Below are positions 11,623-23,328 of a stretch of DNA of 64,000 bases, one piece after another; position 1 is the first letter of the stretch; every line of letters starts with the position of its first letter. Source of the stretch: Coniochaeta sp. PMI_546 (taxonomy: Eukaryota; Ascomycota; Sordariomycetes; Coniochaetales; Coniochaetaceae); assembly GCA_021432605.1 (NCBI GenBank), contig MU271155.1, forward strand, positions 496,001-560,000, read 5' to 3'. The notes beneath the pieces were generated by a model. It saw only the letters and a program-made list of their open reading frames with translations. It did not search any database and was not told the origin of the DNA. The position numbers and the translations under genes were made by a program.

Positions 11623-13081
11623 CTAGCTACCTCCATCCAAAAGCATTAGCTCTATACTAGTCAGGATGGCTCCGACCTCGCCAAGCAGACTATTAGGCTT
11701 CAGTGGTTGAGAGACATAAAACTGCCACATGTTAGAAACGCCGCAAAGCGACTGGACCAAAGTCTTCCCTGGCTAGAACAATACTCATATCAAACGTTGT
11801 CGTCGAGTTTATGCTGCAAACGTCAACCGTCAGGTTGTATCCCAACGTTCCGTCACCAAGATCCAGAACAGCATTGTGCTGTAACCAATTAAAGGCTTTC
11901 TTCGCAGCGGTGAGATATTCGGAAGCAGTCACTCCATCCGCCGCATCGAGGTACCCCAGCCGAACTCCTCGCGCCATAGCATGTGCGAATAGCCCAGTCG
12001 CACTACTCTCGAGGTAGTTGCCGTTCCGGTGTGCGAAGTCCATAACCTGCCACCAAGCACCGCTCTCGTGGTCTTGTGCCAGAAGTATGGACTTCATCAG
12101 CGTGGAGAACATACCACGCAGCTCAGCGGCCGCGGGCTCGCTGGTCGGAATGACGTCGAGAGTGAGAAGGAGCCCAGTAACTGTCCAGCCCATGGCGCGT
12201 CCCCAAATAGATGAGCTGTGGCCACGGCATGTTAGATTGCCCCAGAAAGGGAAACGGTGGGTGGGATCATAGCCGTGGAACAATAGGCCTGATGAGTGAG
12301 AAAGACAGCGCTTCAGAATGTTGGAGAACTGAATCACCGCGCTGTTGTATTCAGCTGGAGCGGATGAAGGGTCAAACACTTGGGCATAGAGGGCTTTGAA
12401 CTGCGGAATGGAGAAGAGGCCATCTTGTGTGGTGACATTGGGGTATACGTAGTACCAGTATGATTCTGTATAATTGGGTTAGACATCGAACTTGGTATGT
12501 GAGAAGTGGTGGCAAGGCGGTAAGATACCATCTCTCTGCCGTTTGCGCAACAAATCAGCTGCATGGAGAGTTTGGATTGTTGACAGCAATGTTGTATTTC
12601 CTGTCTGTGCATATCTACTCCACGAGGTAAGTGAATAAGTATCATATTCGTGCGCTGCTTAGCTTGATGACAACCAATTAGGGGATTCCCAAATCTTGAA
12701 AGAGAAGGACACCGCTCACCGTCGAATGAATTCGGAACCAACGCTAAACTCGTCCAGTGGACTCGTTTTATCAGCAGTCACGTTGGCAAGGGCCGGGATC
12801 AGACCCGATATCACGAGATCCATATATGTCCCGTACTTCTCCGCCGTAGACGGAGGCAGCTCGACATGCTGCAACACCTCACGAATACCAGTTAACAAAA
12901 GCCCTGCCTCAATTATACTCGTTTTTACCGCGGCGTTGACCGTTACGCCCTGGTCTCGTGCGATGATGCTATCCAGCATGTTCAGGGCAAGGCTATTCGG
13001 CGGCGGTTTAGTCTTGCCCTTGGGAGTCGATGTCGCCGCCACTCCGAGAGGGAGACAGATGAGGTAGAACGGAGCTTTCAT
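11623..13081 (-). CDS. GH105 unsaturated rhamnogalacturonyl hydrolase
   Basis: Exons 12720-13081, 12529-12614, 11780-12465 and 11623-11721 give about 410 residues. The start at 13081 opens a signal-like stretch (MKAPFYLICLPLGVAATS); an in-frame Met at 13096 is also possible. Family marks are SIIEAGLLLTGI, RYAQTGNTTLLSTIQTLHAADLL, LLFHGYDPTHRFPFW with the likely catalytic Asp, and SSIWGRAMGWTVTGLLLTLD. These enzymes cleave unsaturated galacturonate from rhamnogalacturonan fragments. The 3' end is uncertain. The frame matching the family tail (FYVSQPLKPNSLLGEVGA) needs a weak donor, GTTCTA at 11779. The stronger donor, GTATTG at 11784, uses the same acceptor but shifts the frame and ends after nine residues. 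Confidence 0.85.
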
Positions 13082-14975
13082 ATTTGTGACTCGCACATTT
13101 CCTCAAGATCAAAGCCCTTGAAACAATCTGAGAGGTGAACTGGGTACAGATATGACACACCACCGACGACGGGTCAGAGTTAGTTCACAACGACTGACTT
13201 AGCAAATGTTCAGTCTTCACACCTATTAAATATCACTATTGGGGAACCAACTTGTAATACCAAGTCTGAGGGTCTGGAAATGTCGATCACTAAGGTAAGC
13301 ACTAACAGCGTATCCTGAACGGGTACGCCTCATCAAGTAATAATGAATGCACTCTGATGGTGGCATGATAACAATAAGGTTACGTATTCGTGTTACTCCT
13401 AGACATACACAGGATAAATCAGAACGTCATCTAAGGCTGACTGCTCTTGTGGATCTGGGTATCTGACATGGGTTACTTAATACTTTCTGCCTTCATCATC
13501 ACCCCATAGTTGCAAGGTCTTATCAGCACTATCGGTAATAAAAATGAACACGGTCTCCGGTTCGTTTGCTCCAGTTGATTCATGGTAAAGTGTATCCTTG
13601 GGCATGCTGTGTCCTTTGCTCATCCGGGCTTCCTGCTGGAATCGACACCTATTCTTATTGTGCATTTATGATCACGCGGTGACGACATCATGTAAAAGGT
13701 CGGCTTCGCTAAGTATTGACGGTGAAATCCGTCAGGGGCTGCCAGCGTAGTCTTGCAAAAGGACAACATTTCTTGTATTACGGCACATGGATGCATCTCG
13801 TCAACAGCCAAATCCAGTGCTTCATCACTAAAGGACGACGACGGCTTGCTCTCAATTTGTCGATTGCCTCCGTCATGCAGTCGTTACTCGCATCCACATA
13901 TCGGTCCATCGCCGGCTGCTCGAGAAAGTGGATTCGGCTGTACTGAAAGGACCAAAGACTTCCTTTGGCTCTCGTGCCGCGCTTGGACTGGAAGTCCGGT
14001 TGGGATGGTGCCTACAGTATTGTCATCGCACACGACCCAGCATGAAGCCAGAAAGGCTTCCTGGAGCGCATCATCTGTCTACTTCTGCGCAGGGTGGGCG
14101 GTTTGCTAGCAGTCCACACGCGACGCGACACTCCCAGCATCGTCGACATCAGCGTCAGCTCTGCGTGGTAGCAGGCCTTTGACAGACCAAGCGGGATCTG
14201 AGCGGCTCGATAACCACGAACACCGCGTATCGCACGGTGATGGTGTCTTCACTGTCACACTAGGGTAAGTTATGGCGAAAGAGTTCGGAGGAAAAGGTTC
14301 GCCGCAACACAGTGGATGATCTTACTCACACTGGAAACCGTCGCTCAATCCAAGGATCGTGCGGCTGACGTGTTGTCGACTCTCTGTAATCACGGACATA
14401 AGTCAAGAAAGCCACGTCGGCAAAGTTCCTTATACACTGTGAGGTGCCTTTGGGCATCTGGATCGTCATTATTTTCCACTGTGCTGCCGTAGTTGAGCGC
14501 CGCAAGTCTAGAAAGTAGTCGGGATGTTTCGCTCAATCTTGGTCTGCGGCTTTGAGCATCCTAGGCACAGGAAGCGAGGTAGGCAGAGTTTTGGGTGCGA
14601 GCATTCTTGCCTTCTTCCGCTTGGAAATTTTGATGGTCTGTATCGCCGGCTCAATGAGCTTCTTCTGCCTTGCCATCTTGTTAAGAGGGCAGGGATATCT
14701 TGCTAAGCTGTCAAGTGAGGTGCAGAACGACTTACCCGTCAACTATATCTGGGTGACGGCTCATGCAGGGCTTCGACGTTCTATCAATGGCACAGTCGCC
14801 ACATCTCTACAGAAGTAGGGCATCTCTGTTCGCCAATGAGAGTTGGATAGTCCGGCACGGGTAATGAAGTGGGCATATATTGGAGTATCATTCGTCAGTG
14901 TGGGAGTCCGCCTACGTGAGCGACTGATTAAGAACTGAGATGACAGAGATTGCAGAGAGCAGTACATCTATCATC
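13082..14975. other. Unresolved region with exon-like blocks
   Basis: No gene can be closed here. On the minus strand several short frames read like protein but do not join: around 13680-13860 (a frame containing VDEMHPCAVIQEMLSFCK), 13860-13960 (YVDASNDCMTEAIDKL) and 14340-14460 (NFADVAFLTYVRDYRES, followed by a GTGAGTAAG donor). They may be exons of an intron-rich gene, a 3' extension of the next entry, or decayed coding sequence. Confidence 0.3.
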
Positions 14976-17900
14976 TCAGGGCTGTATATGGCTGGTCTGA
15001 AGTGCCGCTTCGTCGATGCTCATGCAGATGACAAATAGGCGACCAGCCTCCCTCGCGTCGTTCTTCCCACTGTGATGCGTCTCATAGTTCTCATCGAGAG
15101 CCTCCATCATTGCATAGCGCGCATTGGCTGCGGCCTGATCGTTATCCCAGAGTAACAACAGTCCATCGACGGAGCAAAGGTCTCCAGGTAGGTATGTGCG
15201 CTTAAATTCAGCTCAGCGCCGGGCTTTCGGTTGGAGAGGTGACACATCCTGAGAGCGCTGAATCTAGTTTGAGAACTCAGATGGTTTTGACTGGTATCAT
15301 GCTTCTCGTGGGTCATATTCTCCTTCACTTGTTGGCACAGTAGCCTCTTGCACCCAATCCCAATACACTTGCCCGGCTTCGTCTGTGGCCTTGGCCACAA
15401 AGCACTGAAAGCAGACTGGCTCTGCCCGAAATCCGAGAAAAGTCTTCGTCAATCGCTGAGACTCTTCCAGAGAACATCACGTTCTTCCATATCTGCTCGT
15501 GAATCTTCATTTGTTGAGCTCGTTGCCTCCTGCGCTTCCTGTGCTCCTATCATGTTGGCTAGGTCAGGTACGATAGGCCTGCGCTGCACAGGGTCATCTT
15601 TTACTTTGCGCACAAGAACCTGCCTCACACCATGTTGATAGGTTAGCATGATGCGCCAAAAACACTCAGGGGAGTTTGACACGATCGTGTCTAAGATCTG
15701 AAACGATCATTTTATGTTAGTAGCGTTCATAGCAAGTTCTTTCTATTTCACAGAAAGGGTAGATAATCAAAATCAACCATCTGCTACTCAGAGCAGTCTT
15801 TATCCATGTTGCAAATAAAGCATGAGATGCAAGGCATAATCACTCACACTTGGTATGCTATTACCATGGAGACATTGTCTCTCAAGAGGCGATGGAGCAT
15901 CGGTCCACAGACATGTACCCTATGTCGAGATCGGATATGTTAGCTTCTAGTAGATGGTATATACTTATGAGATAATTGCTCATCGACATATCTCAGGTCT
16001 TATGGTTCGCATCACGCCATTGAATGCTCAGATTGTTGGTTCCTTTTGATCATCATTGAGGGTAGCGGGAAGAAGCAAGGCGTTGAGTAATTACTTACCA
16101 GGACAGCCAGGGCTTCATAGCGGTCACTTCCAGACCATGATCGCAAAGACATCGTAGAACAGGCTCAAGCACCCAGCTTTGACATCTCCTTCTGGCCGCA
16201 TATTCGACCTCCCTGTTGAAAGTCAGCAAGATAATAAACCTGAACTGGTGACGTAGCGCCAGGGAGTTCGCTAGCACGAGATTAGGGCAACTGTCTCGAA
16301 TAGAGTGACTGGGTGACTGTCTTGAGTAAAGATGGTTATCTCCAACTCATGGCTGCGGAATCGTGCTGACTTCGATATGCCATAAATCCGCCTTAACACG
16401 TTGCTGGGTCGCTCTTTCGAAAGGGATCTTCATTATGTGCAAAGCAGACTGTGGGAAAGGGTGATAGGTACTTGCCAAGTAATACCGAAGTCGACAGTCT
16501 CCAAACTTTTAATGCGGTGATAGAGTCCTGTGTGTCGTATATGTGTCCGTTAGCAAATGTCTATTAGATAGAAAATGTCAATTCTTTCAGTCAAGGTATG
16601 GGTGGCATTCAGAATTATCCGAGTTTTAGTCATTGCACGAGAGCCTGGTTTCGAACTCCAGGCACTCGCTAGTCGTGTTTAGCCATCGGTAGGCGCTCGT
16701 ATGAACCAATTTACAAGTTGTTCATCATGGCAAACATCAGATATAAAGCTTGGGCGTGACACTTACTTCGCATAACCAGCAGGTGAACACTCCAAAGCCT
16801 TAGGAGATCATCTAACCACAGAATGCTCTTAACATATTGTGATTCAACACCGCAAAGCGAGCCAATTAAGCGGAATGTGAAGATTTGCAAGTATATGTCG
16901 TGCTCGGGCAAAGAGAAAACAACTTGGGGGCTGACATGCTGTGAAGGTCGGGACGACGCGCGAGTAGAGGTGATTCGCACGAGTATAGCATGGCGTCTTT
17001 GTAATGAGAGACTTACACGGCATGCCACGAGCTCATTGGCCGAGAAGGTCAAGCGGTACGGACCGTCAATACCGCCTCAGTTAACTGCCGAACAATGCTG
17101 TGAGAGAAGGAAAAGACTTACTTGAGAGTTTGCAATGCTGTATAACGAACAGAGATTTAAGCTGTACAGCTTATAGAGCTTCAAAACAAAGTCAGTCGCT
17201 GGTCCAGAGAGGAACATTAGCATCGACTCCGTGATGTAACGAAGAACAAACAGCATGATGAAAGGAAGCGGAGTATCTCAGACTGTGTGATTTCCTCAAT
17301 GACAATGGCTAGAAGCCCATTGCAGTAGGTGCGATAAACGAGCTTTAAGTCATCATCGGAGTAGTGTAGCGCAAATGAAGCATATGAAACCAGGCTTTGA
17401 CATTGCGCACATCGGACTTATCGAGTTAGACTTGGTCTGCCTTCGATAGCGGTGCAGAGGAGAGAGAGCAGTATAGGACTTTTCAAGGTTCGTAACTGGT
17501 CATGTGGCCCAACTGAAGCAGAGCACACTCACATCTTCGTTTACGATCTTGATGGAGTTGCCAAGTCGTTGGTCCAAGGTGTGACTAAGAATATACTCCA
17601 CAAGTAGATGACTTTGGACCACTGATGAGAGTCTGATGGGCTCTGGGGAATGACTCGAACAACGCCCTGTCTCCGACAATCGAAGTTAGATCAGTGAGTA
17701 AATATGAGAAGCACACCTTCTCAGCCCTGTTCATGGACAGGCCAATCTGAATAAAGTTGATTAGGCCAAAGAAGGATGATCAAACATCGAGCAACGTGAC
17801 ATGGAAGCGGCAGAGTAGGAGAAGGAAGGGAGAAGGACAAAGGAACAAACCATACCTGGAAGGTTCGTGAGAAGAAACATGTCTTCCGCTGTCATTAGTT

Positions 17901-18841
17901 CACTCTCATACTGTAATCAAAGAACTCCTCATCAGCAGCGACAACTGTTATATGACTTGTGTTATCAGTCTGCCATAACTGCTGTGAGGCTCAAAGACGT
18001 TCGTTGTATATGTAAGAGGTAAAAGTATTCGAAGTAAGAAGTTATTATCTTTGACAAACGTGAGTGTGATGAGGTTGAAGAACGGAAAGATAAAGCCATT
18101 CACGCAGTAGTGGAAGGAAGACTTGACAGAGGGAAGTTGAGTGGAAAAATTCTTACCATATCCCTGGGAAAGTTATCAAGCAGACGTCAACGGATGGAAT
18201 GATGAAGACGTGCGAGATCAGTGCGAAATGGTGTAGGTATCGGTCAAAGGGAAGAATGATCTGCGAAGCAGAGATGCGCAGAGTGTTGGATAGCTCAGAT
18301 TTGGTGTGGAAGAAGGTCAAAGTAAAGAAGCAGCCAAAAGATGTACTGACCTTAGAGTCCCAGTTCTTGTCGTACCTTGCCCCTGATACGCGGTCGGTCA
18401 ACAGCGCGTGAATGGCGGACACCCTGTGACGCGGTGGAACCTAGCAGGAGACAACTCACCAGCACCATGCCCCGAAACCTGGATTTGGAGCTTTTCGTAG
18501 GATGTGCGAGATTTTTCAGGCTTCTGGAGCTCAAAATGAAGTACCAGTGTATGCTGTAGGTTAAGTTATTGAGGAGTGTTCGAGGATGTGTGTTCGATGC
18601 TGTCTTTACTCGATGTGAGGGCCAGATCCGAGACAGAAAGATTGTTGTTGAACGCCGAAAAAATCCAAAGAAGTATAAGAGAGACCAGAAGGTTGGAAAT
18701 CCTGAGAAGAGCAGAGTATGGTGGAGATATTCGCCCAATACCTTGAAGATGGACAAGTCCTTCGCGCACAGACTCCTGGCACTGATACGGGTAGCACGGA
18801 GACGCGTCTGGTAAAGTTACCCCTCCCCGGAGTTTACCCAT
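14976..18841 (-). CDS. Intron-rich gene of unknown family, partly assembled
   Basis: Blocks on the minus strand carry strong splice signals and compatible phases. 17856-17910 joins 17533-17666 (phase 1). A block ending at 17017 joins 16767-16938 across a 78 bp GTAAGT...CACAG intron. 16099-16290 joins 15850-15919, which joins the block starting at 15697; that last acceptor has a perfect CTACTAAC branch and TTTCAG. The blocks read as ordinary helical protein (for example LPEHDIYLQIFTFRLIGSL; VHVCGPMLHRLLRDNVSMV; WRIMLTYQHGVRQVLVRKV). The last block ends at 14976 with ARYAMMEALDENYE upstream. Other joins, notably near 17020-17120, 17260-17400 and 18350-18560, would not close by eye. No family is recognised; the 5' end, placed at the 18841 ATG, is a guess. 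Some blocks may be decayed. Confidence 0.4.
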
Positions 18842-20930
18842 TAAGTCAAGAAGTTACTTGAAGGGACGAAAGAAATGAAAGAGATGGCAGTGGGTTGTAG
18901 CAATTGATTTGCATGTATCCTTTTTGTGACGTAGCTGAAGCCATAGGAGCCAGCCCATGCTACTCAAGTTGAAGTGTGCACATGCCTGGCAAGGAACAAG
19001 AGAAGGTGATAGAGGCTGCCTTCATGATCAAGAACTATTGTTACACCAGATACAGACGTATAGGACGATAAATGTCGTCTTTGAAGTCAGTTGGTGACTA
19101 TTTAAGTAGTCCCCATTGGCTGTGATGGTTTACACATCATAATCCTGGTAACGTGAGGTCTCTGCAAACACTGCTTAAGAGGGAGAGAATAAAGTGACTT
19201 TATTTGCCCGCTCACTGGGCGGCTCAAGGATGTATATCCATTTCAGGAGGCATATTAGATTGAGCGCCGGTAAAGCGCCATGCAGGTGAAAGGCTGCTCC
19301 GGACTAGCATGGCCATGAATCTTCCACAGAAAAGACTTGACCTTGTTACTTCCCGACCCCTTCCCACTTCCTATCCTTCGTCTGTCTTCTCATGCCAAGC
19401 CTCCAGCGATATATTGACCCGAACCCTTACATTCGTACAACATGTCGCTCGCCCAGGACAATGCTCTGCATGTACTGCATGTACTAGTTGTAAGCAAGCT
19501 TCTACCTAACTCAACGTCACATCCTGATACTGACTGCCTTACAAGCCATGCCTCCATACCTATGACTGCCTCTTGAAGATCCGATGGCGAAGTTCAACTC
19601 TGTATGGGAGTATGAGGCCACTTGATCGCTTGTTCTCGGTGATCAACATGCTGGACACACGCCCACTCCCTATTCATGCCACAAAGGAGGAACATTAAGC
19701 TTGAAACCCCATCACTGGACATAGTGGCCGCGGTCCAAATACCCAGTCCGACAGTGGGCATCAGCTTACTCTACACCGCGTCTTCACTGCTGCCCTGGAA
19801 GTGTCTCTATTGACAAAGGGGGTAAACTTCTGCTCAAGTGAGAAGACCACTAGACTCTACTGCTCTCGCCATATATTGCCCTCAGTAGCAGCAGCCGGAC
19901 AAATGACGCCCATAAGCCATTTCGGTCCCAGACTCCCATGCTTCCAGTCCGTAGACTTGGTCAGGACCGAAGGATCAAGACAGTACCTTAGCCGGACCAC
20001 CTATCTCATACACAGACCAGGTGGAAGATGTTTTCCAAAGCTAAGGAGGTACTACGAATACACCGAACACTATAAGGGGCAAGCCATCGCAGTGAGCCTT
20101 CAACAGAGAATCAACGGAGTCGGTGAGTCCCTTGTGCTCCATTTATCCCTTGACTCTTAAACTGACATTTGGCATCGTGTTAGATCAGAAATACTGAATC
20201 AACTCAAAACTCTACGGCTTCAACAACTCGAACACTATCGCCCAACCTTCTGCTAGTTGGCCATTTACCAGCTGAGAACTACATCTACATATGTTGACGG
20301 CACCCTGCAAGGCCTCCTGGGTGCTTTCGACCTCGTTGTCCTAGGCTGTCGAAGAGATACTGTTGGTACGTTACCGCTGGTAACGAAAGCACGGCCGCAT
20401 TGGCTGATTCAGACCTTGCTGCATGGAAGGAGCGTGTACTGGCATAGCTATATCTAGGTTTGAACCATGTCTTTTGAGGAGCTCACTGGCCTGTAGCCGC
20501 CAGCAGGACTACGCTCCTTCTTCTAGGGCTTAGTGAGTAGGTTATCAACATTGAGAACATCCGGACAAAGTGACAGCAGGTCTCTGCAGTCATTTCGTGC
20601 AACGCCACGCTTCTGAGACGGCCATCGACAGATGCAAGGCTTTCTAATGGATAATACAGCTGTCTGGCAATTTTAGGAGTGTATTGCCCTATCGCAAAAG
20701 TTGGGTCATGCCGGAGAGCGGTGATACTTCCGCAAAGAATTGAAAGTTTATTAAGACAAAGGGTATTCGCTGCTACTGAGATAGCATCCTTCGTGAAGAG
20801 TTCTCCAAGCATCACTACCCGATTAATCGCTAAGAGTCTAAGACGTAAGGTATCCATAGAACACAAACCTGTCGAAGAGAAAATCCCATTAGAAACTCCA
20901 AACCCTGGTATAAAGCCTTTGAACTCCTCA
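18842..20930. other. Mostly non-coding; one possible open frame
   Basis: A plus-strand frame at 19801-20160 has no family feature. A minus-strand frame at 20483-20965 (160 residues, containing LLAINRVVMLGELFTKDAI and SILCGSITALRHDPTFAI) reads somewhat like protein. It overlaps the 3' end of the next gene by 35 bp and has no partner exon, so it is not called a gene. Confidence 0.35.
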
Positions 20931-22635
20931 TTACTCCATCCTGTGGTCCCCATTGACCATCCCATTCATACCACCATCATCCATCCTGCCCCCCTCAACC
21001 TTATACCCACCGTTCTCGACGCAACCCACGTTGACATAGCGGACCAGCCAAGAGACCTCGCGCCCGCGATGTCCATCGCAGTCCTTGCAGCCTTTTCTCG
21101 CCATCTCGAGACCGGCAACGCCATCCATCACAACCTTGCTCATCCCGTCCCTCTTCTGCCCGGCCGTGGCGCCGAGTCCAGTCCAGCTCAACCGCTCCTT
21201 CTTGCCGTCCTTTGGCGAGCCGCCGGCGGAGGACCGCAGGGCGGCAAAGTTGCTCATGGCGGCAAACTCGCGCTTCTCGGCGACGTCGCGGTCGATGAGC
21301 ATCACCTCGTCGAGGACGGAGGGGTTGTGGCGGTTGGACGTCATCTGAGTGGGAAAGAGGGCGGTAAGGTAGGTGTGGAGAGACAAGCCGGTGGCCGACA
21401 TGGTGGCGCGGGCGGACAAGGTGGCCTGGGCCGAGACGGCGGACTGAGATGTAGCTGACATGGTGGTTGTGCGGGCTGTGGTGGCCGTGGTCAAGGTAGG
21501 AGGCGTCATGACGAACACACCGCCGCAGAAGCGCGTCTCAAGGGTCTCCTTCGCGGCGCGCAGGACGCCGATGTTAGCGAAGGGGTCGGAGGTCAGGGCG
21601 AAGTGTTCTACGTGGGGCAGGCTGTGGGGACGGCGCTCGAGAATGGGCTGCTGGTGGTGGCCGTTGGCGAGGGAAGGCGATGATGGGGCGGACATGGGGG
21701 CTTCGCCTGTGGGAAGGACAAATTCGCTGGTTGCCGCGCCGAAGGTGTAGATTTCGAGTTTCGAGAGCTTCTCGGCGGGGAGGTCGGTGAAGAGCTGACT
21801 GAGGGCTTTAGAGACGGGCAGAGAGCCGAGGTTGTGGCTGAGGACCACCACGCGGTTAATGGACGAGTCGAGGAGCGAGGACCGGAGCTGGGTGTAGAGG
21901 ATGCGTGTTGTGTCCGAAGGGAACGGGGTGTTGCGCTGGACAAGTGTGAAGAGGAGGTCTAGAGGAAGTCCGTAGGTGCGCATTGGGATGGCGATGAGAG
22001 AACGGCTGAAGAGCTTGGAAAGGGAGGGAAGTGTCGTGCTCGAGAGACGGCGGGCGCTGTTATTTGGTGTTAGTTCTAATGTAGGCCCAAGAGTGCCGTG
22101 CATCGACATACCTCAGTTCCATACCTCCGACGTAGATCCATTTCTCGTCCTCCGCCTCCTGACCCATCATCCAACCGTCAGAGCCAGCCATACAACGGAT
22201 GACACGGCTCTTGCCATTCAGAATACGCGCAAATCCCATAACTATCACTGCACAGACAGCACACCATAATGCGGTTACAGCACCTGGCATGACAAGGAAG
22301 AGGGGGATGAGAGCGACCATCATGTAAAGTTCCATAATTGTGAGACTCAAGTGGATGAGTCCATCCCCCATATCAGCCCAGGATAGACTCCGCGCATGGC
22401 ACATGAGCTCGGTCCAGAGCGATGTGAACATGGTCGGCACCATACTCACCATGACCCGTGCATCGTCACGGAGTAGCGACATGGTCGGCTGCTCAGCCCG
22501 AAGCACGGTGCCGCAAGCTCCATCGATCAGTGGTGGGATATAAGCTAATGCGGACAAAGGCGGCGTCTTCTTGGTGACTGATGCTTGGCGCGAAGCCTGC
22601 ATTGGGGACGACGGCGTGCTGGCTAACCAAGGCAT
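20931..22635 (-). CDS. Membrane protein with lipase-like alpha/beta hydrolase fold
   Basis: Two exons (22112-22635, 20931-22056) around a 55 bp intron give 549 residues. The start at 22635 (MPWLAS) is chosen over an in-frame ATG at 22710 because TATA-like boxes lie only just upstream of 22710, which would place transcription start after it. Residues about 93-137 form a hydrophobic hairpin (two membrane passes). The C-terminal half has the lipase-type strands RVVVLSHNLGSLPVSKAL and KLEIYTFGAATSEF. I recall the second motif from a widespread fungal family in which the first reads HSQGG. Here Asn250 stands where the catalytic Ser would be, so the protein may be inactive. A Ser/Thr/Ala-rich insert (TTTMSATSQSAVSAQA) follows. 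Confidence 0.8.
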
Positions 22636-22712
22636 GATGATGTTGGTAAAGACTGTGGAGTTTAAGGCTTGGAGAAGAAAAGAAGCTAACAACGGTGACG
22701 GGAAACTCATAC

Positions 22713-22738
22713 ATTATATATGGCAATCGTGTATATAA
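22713..22738 (-). promoter_or_regulatory. TATA-like boxes before the membrane hydrolase gene
   Basis: TATATAAT (minus strand, 22713-22720) and TTATATAC (about 22731-22738) lie 78-103 bp before the chosen ATG at 22635. This spacing supports 22635 over 22710 as the start. Confidence 0.45.
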
Positions 22739-23328
22739 CAGTGCTGTTGGACTTGAGATTGTGACATTTGATGTTGTTGAAGCTGCTGCATTCCAACAAG
22801 GGGGTTTGTTGGCGTGACGCGATATCTGTTGGTGGTGCGGTGACATTCCAGCGGCCAGTACAGCAAGATCGCACTCTGGGGAAAGCTATTCAGCCCCGGA
22901 AAGCTGATCGAAGATTGTGAGACATAAAACAACGACTACCGCGTCTAGTGCGATTGGCATGGCCGGATTGTTTCAACCGTGTCCCGAGCCGCAAAGTCAT
23001 GACGCTGAGACTGTTGCAATGCCAGAGAGTGGGATGATCGTCAACAAGCGTAACTGTATTTGGACTCGGAACAAGCCACGATTGGACCAGATGGTATGTG
23101 GTGCAAATGAGACGCATAATTGCAAGACTACGATCGATGAACTGTGCTAACATGTGAAGGGAGGAAAATTGCAGAAAAGCAAGAGAATACATCTGCCAGG
23201 TCGTTATTCGTGTACTCGTACTTCCATCAACAACACCACTCCAGTCTCAGAAACGCCTTGTTTGGGCAATTCCTCTGGCTAACGGTGGCTGGATTCCAGG
23301 AGGTCCCATGCGTGCGCTATCAAGGCGT
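22739..23328. other. Intergenic, no gene seen
   Basis: Open frames on both strands at 22890-23192 are short and lack features. Upstream side of the membrane hydrolase gene and 3' side of the HsbA-like gene. Confidence 0.5.

Noticed and set aside
16630-16700. tRNA-like T-arm (GTTCGAAAC) on the minus strand
   Set aside because: The five-base stem around the loop does not pair in tRNA register and no matching acceptor stem, D-arm or anticodon arm could be laid out.
20679-21458. 259-residue plus-strand frame
   Set aside because: Gly-rich antisense shadow of the lipase-fold membrane protein gene.
22636-22710. Upstream in-frame ATG of the lipase-fold membrane protein (MSFPSP)
   Set aside because: TATA-like boxes lie within 30 bp upstream of it, so transcription most likely starts at or after this ATG; 22635 is preferred.
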